Positions 60,746 to 64,000 of a DNA stretch of 64,000 nucleotides are shown in pieces. The DNA is from Halomarinibacterium sedimenti (GTDB taxonomy: Bacteria; Bacteroidota; Bacteroidia; Flavobacteriales; Flavobacteriaceae), in NCBI RefSeq assembly GCF_019312585.1, contig NZ_JAHWDP010000003.1, forward strand, positions 248,001 through 312,000, written 5' to 3'. Position numbers and translations under genes: made by a program. The notes under the pieces are model-generated. The model did no database searches, was not told the origin of the DNA, and saw nothing but the letters and a program-made list of their open reading frames with translations. Position 1 is the stretch's first letter; every line of letters starts with the position of its first letter.

Positions 60746-63700
60746 ATGAAAAAAATCTTTCTTTTGATGCTTTTTTGTATCGCATCTTCCCTTTCCGCTC
60801 AACAGTTAGACATGGATTTATTAAAAGATATGCAACCCAGAAATATTGGCCCTGGGGGAATGTCTGGTCGTGTTACAGCCATAGATGTGGTCACTTCTAA
60901 TCCAGATATTATATACGTAGGTACGGCCTCTGGTGGTCTTTGGAAAACTACTGGTGGAGGAATTAAATGGGAACCCATTTTTGATGACCAACCCACAGCT
61001 TCTATTGGGGCAGTAGCTGTTCAGCAAAGTAATCCTTCCGTACTATGGGTAGGAACTGGTGAAGGGAATCCGCGAAATAGCTTAAACGGTGGCTACGGAG
61101 TGTATAAATCTTTGGACGGTGGTCGCACTTGGCAATCAATGGGGTTGGAAAAAACTCGTCATATTCACCGAATCATTATTGATCCTACAAATCCTAATAT
61201 AGTGTATGCGGGTGCTATTGGATCGCCTTGGGGAATTCATCCCGAAAGAGGTGTTTTTAAAACTACTGATGGCGGAAAAACTTGGAATAAAATTCTACAC
61301 ACAAATGATAAATCGGGTGTAGCAGATATGGTGATGGACCCCACAAACCCTAACAAATTGATTGTTGCCATGTGGGAACACAAACGTGACCCCTGGTTCT
61401 TTAAAAGTGGTGGTGAAGGTAGCGGACTTTATATTACACACAATGGTGGTGAAACTTGGGAGCAACGAACCGATGCAGATGGATTACCCAAAGGGGAATT
61501 AGGAAGAATCGGAATTGCCATTGCTAAGAACAAGCCCAACATTGTATATGCACTAATTGAAGCCAAGAAAAATGCATTGTATAAAAGTGAAGATGGTGGT
61601 TTTACTTGGAAAAAAATAAACGACAAAGACGATATTGGAAATCGCCCATTTTACTATTCTGAAATATATGTTGATTCTCAAAATGAAAATAGGGTTTATT
61701 CAGTATTTACCTATGTAAATGTTTCAGAAGATGGAGGAAAAAACTTTGAACAGTTAATGCCTGCTTATGGTGTAGATAATGGAGTGCATCCTGATCACCA
61801 TGCCTGGTGGATTCACCCGTCAAATGGAAACTTCATGATTGACGGAAACGATGGTGGTTTAAACATAACCAAGGATGGTGGGAAAACTTGGCGATTTATT
61901 GGAAATCTCCCTGTAGCTCAGTTTTATCACATCGCTGTGGATAATGAATTTCCCTATAATGTTTATGGAGGGATGCAAGATAATGGAAGCTGGAGAGGCC
62001 CAGCCTATGTATGGAAGTCTCAAGGGATTAGAAATGATTATTGGCAAGAAATTTCTTTTGGAGATGGCTTTGATGTAGTCCCCGATAAGGACGATAGCCA
62101 ATACGGATGGAGTATGAGTCAGCAGGGATATGTTAGCCGTTACGACTGGAAAACAGGGAATAATTATACCGTCCGCCCAACCCATCCAGATCCAGAAGTA
62201 GAGCTTCGTTTTAATTGGAATAGTGCCATAAATATCGATCCTTTTAACAACAGCACCCTCTATTTTGGAAGTCAGTTTGTACATAAAAGCACCGATAAAG
62301 GATTGACTTGGGAAATTATCTCTCCAGATTTAACTACTAATGACCCTGAAAAGCAAAAGCAGCACGAAAGTGGGGGTTTAACGATGGATGCTACGGGAGC
62401 GGAAAATTATACCACTATTATCGTTATTGAGCCCTCCCCTCTTGAAAGAAATATGCTTTGGGCCGGAACCGATGATGGTAAAGTGCAATACACTACCAAT
62501 GGAGGACAAAGCTGGACGGACGTTTCAAAAAATATAAAAGGGTTACCACAAGGAAGTTGGATAGTTCAAATTAAAGCTTCCAATAAAATGAAAGGGGAAG
62601 CTCTAATAGTGGCTAATGACTACCGAAGGTTTAATTACGCGCCCTATGCTTTTAGAACCAAAGACTATGGAAAAACTTGGGAACGTATCGTAAATGAAAA
62701 TGACGCTGAAAGCTATGCATTAAGCATTATTGAAGATCCTGTGGAAAAAAACTTGATGTTTTTAGGTACGGATGACGGGTTATATGTTTCTATTAATGCT
62801 GGAAAGAATTGGACCAAATGGACTAAGGGCTTTCCAACAGTACCGGTTAAAGATTTAGTAATTCACCCAAGAGAACACGACTTAGTTATTGGTACCTTCG
62901 GAAGAGCCGCATGGGTTCTGGATGATATTCGTCCATTGCGAGAAATTGCAAAAAACACTTCCGTTTTAAATGAAGCTATTAAACTTTTCAATCCACCCAC
63001 AGCGTATCAAGCTGCCTATCAACAGCCCACAGGAAGTCGTTTTGGAGCGGATGCCATTTATAATGGAGAAAACAGGGAGTATGGCTCCATTTTCAAATAT
63101 TATTTTCAGAAAAAAGAAGCACCAAAGGAGAAAGAGATAATGGAAGATGAAAATGAAGAAAAAGAAGAAGATATAGAAAAGCTAGAAGGTCCTAGTAAAG
63201 ATTCATTATATCTGAAACTTTATGATGGTGATCGATTAATAAGAACGCTAAAAAGAAAACTACCCGATAGCTCCGGTATTTACTCATGGCGATGGTTTAT
63301 GGATGAGGCTGGGGTCGACAGACCTTCAAGAAACTTGCGGGATAGAAAAAATGAACCTGGCGGAACACAAGTAAAACCAGGAAATTATAGAGCTGAGCTT
63401 CAGTTTATGGATAAAATTTCATCTGTCTCGATTAGGGTAGAAAGTGACCCTCGGTTATCAATTTCCCAAAAGGCAATTAATGAAAGTTATTCGGCTAGTA
63501 AAACTATCGAGAAAATGACTCAAATTGCTGCAGATGCAGTAAAGCAATTGAATGAAAGTAAAATACAAGTAGAAGATTTTAGTAAAAAACTGAAAAAAGA
63601 AGATAAAGAAAAATATAAAGACGAGATTAAGGAAAGCGGCGAAGTTATTAAAAAGCTCGATTCCATAGTTGCTTTATATATTGGTAAAGAAGACAAGCGT

Positions 63701-63952
63701 CAAGGCATTACACGTAATCTAGAGATAAGTGTTATGCAACGAATTGGTGTAGCGAATTGGTATAGTGGTAGTCGTCCTAACGGGCTCACGACCACAGAGG
63801 AACGATTAATACAACAAGCAAAGGACGAACTTGAAAAAGCATTGCAAACTACCAATGCCTTTTATAATAATGACTGGATTAGGTTTACTTCAAAAATGGA
63901 GCAAATTAAGATTTTACCCTTCAAAGAAACCGAAACATTTACTATAGATTAA
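60746..63952 (+). CDS. Large secreted BNR-propeller (sortilin/VPS10-like) protein
   Basis: 1068 aa. Signal peptide MKKIFLLMLFCIASSLSAQQ. Repeated Asp-box signatures form at least one propeller: GGLWKTTGGG, YKSLDGGRTW, FKTTDGGKTW, ITHNGGETW, YKSEDGGFTW and TTNGGQSW. The last 200 residues are charged and helical, with a Lys/Glu stretch (KEKEIMEDENEEKEEDIEK). Bacterial relatives are annotated as glycosyl hydrolase or sortilin-like, but catalytic residues for hydrolysis are not evident. A surface-binding role is inferred. Confidence 0.85.
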   Translation: MKKIFLLMLFCIASSLSAQQLDMDLLKDMQPRNIGPGGMSGRVTAIDVVTSNPDIIYVGTASGGLWKTTGGGIKWEPIFDDQPTASIGAVAVQQSNPSVLWVGTGEGNPRNSLNGGYGVYKSLDGGRTWQSMGLEKTRHIHRIIIDPTNPNIVYAGAIGSPWGIHPERGVFKTTDGGKTWNKILHTNDKSGVADMVMDPTNPNKLIVAMWEHKRDPWFFKSGGEGSGLYITHNGGETWEQRTDADGLPKGELGRIGIAIAKNKPNIVYALIEAKKNALYKSEDGGFTWKKINDKDDIGNRPFYYSEIYVDSQNENRVYSVFTYVNVSEDGGKNFEQLMPAYGVDNGVHPDHHAWWIHPSNGNFMIDGNDGGLNITKDGGKTWRFIGNLPVAQFYHIAVDNEFPYNVYGGMQDNGSWRGPAYVWKSQGIRNDYWQEISFGDGFDVVPDKDDSQYGWSMSQQGYVSRYDWKTGNNYTVRPTHPDPEVELRFNWNSAINIDPFNNSTLYFGSQFVHKSTDKGLTWEIISPDLTTNDPEKQKQHESGGLTMDATGAENYTTIIVIEPSPLERNMLWAGTDDGKVQYTTNGGQSWTDVSKNIKGLPQGSWIVQIKASNKMKGEALIVANDYRRFNYAPYAFRTKDYGKTWERIVNENDAESYALSIIEDPVEKNLMFLGTDDGLYVSINAGKNWTKWTKGFPTVPVKDLVIHPREHDLVIGTFGRAAWVLDDIRPLREIAKNTSVLNEAIKLFNPPTAYQAAYQQPTGSRFGADAIYNGENREYGSIFKYYFQKKEAPKEKEIMEDENEEKEEDIEKLEGPSKDSLYLKLYDGDRLIRTLKRKLPDSSGIYSWRWFMDEAGVDRPSRNLRDRKNEPGGTQVKPGNYRAELQFMDKISSVSIRVESDPRLSISQKAINESYSASKTIEKMTQIAADAVKQLNESKIQVEDFSKKLKKEDKEKYKDEIKESGEVIKKLDSIVALYIGKEDKRQGITRNLEISVMQRIGVANWYSGSRPNGLTTTEERLIQQAKDELEKALQTTNAFYNNDWIRFTSKMEQIKILPFKETETFTID

Positions 63953-63961
63953 AAATGAATT

Positions 63962-64000
63962 ATGATTAAAAAAACACTATTTACACTTATTACAATTATG
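63962..64000 (+). CDS. Start of a further secreted protein (partial)
   Basis: Thirteen codons (MIKKTLFTLITIM) with signal-peptide character run off the right edge. The ATG at 63962 lies 9 nt after the BNR gene stop, so it is probably co-transcribed. Nothing more can be said from the window. Confidence 0.5.
   Translation, partial: MIKKTLFTLITIM

Overview
The window looks like a chromosome segment from a marine-type member of the Flavobacteriaceae (Bacteroidetes). It is AT-rich. Several genes are preceded by the Bacteroidetes sigma-factor promoter (TTTG, about 19 nt, TAnnTTTG). Several secreted proteins end in a type IX secretion (T9SS) type A sorting domain. Lineage-typical families (DUF4199, DUF5777, GlmU-like sugar nucleotidyltransferase, four-helix-bundle S23-like protein) are present. 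No tRNA or rRNA gene was seen.

Layout. 1-1.6 kb: a minus-strand envelope cluster (CXXCH lipoprotein, YceI, OB-fold protein, DUF5777 barrel). 1.9-3.3 kb: two tandem paralogous secreted proteins. 3.3-6.5 kb: carB and rpmH. 6.6-16.3 kb: small housekeeping and envelope genes (TPR membrane protein, thioredoxin-fold protein, TSUP permease, lytic transglycosylase, hydrolase, pirin, GNAT, mtaB, oligopeptide-binding lipoprotein, ankyrin protein, GlmU-like protein). 16.4-22 kb: rpmE type B, DUF4199, glycosyltransferase 2, phosphosugar mutase and an ABC exporter. 22-24 kb: two candidate minus-strand small RNAs, then an ECF sigma / membrane partner / Spy-like periplasmic protein module. 24-34.7 kb: BNR lipoprotein, rRNA m5C methyltransferase, T9SS endonuclease I, a large T9SS protein, purL and a tiny sorting-domain protein. 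34.8-43.1 kb: fatty-acid beta-oxidation (acyl-CoA ligase, MarR regulator, fadN-, fadA- and fadE-like genes), interrupted by a four-helix-bundle gene bracketed by inverted repeats.

43.2-45.4 kb is the clearest accessory stretch: a VapA-like protein, dispersed repeats, a small HTH protein preceded by eight 21-bp direct repeats, an orphan gp19-type contractile-tail tube protein, a perfect 25-nt palindrome and a hairpin-dense region. A similar 16-bp palindrome (TACGT-N6-ACGTA) occurs at both ends. 45.4-54.3 kb holds galM and a peptidase/hydrolase run (TolB-like, M28, M1, YdeI, beta-propeller amidohydrolase). A promoter plus a compact structured RNA candidate lies at 54.3-54.4 kb. 54.4-64 kb: DUF3291, prolyl aminopeptidase-like lipoprotein, Kbp-like LysM protein, TSUP permease, Hsp20, a MoxR/VWA pair, a large BNR (sortilin-like) protein and the start of one more secreted protein.

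The fad genes form one catabolic unit, probably controlled by the MarR protein through a palindrome in its own promoter. The sigma module looks like an envelope-stress circuit. The best candidates for undescribed biology are the HTH plus 21-bp repeat array and its neighbours, the two C-rich-loop RNAs, the inverted-repeat-bracketed four-helix-bundle element, and the structured RNA before the DUF3291 gene. All assignments come from reading the sequence; no database search was run.
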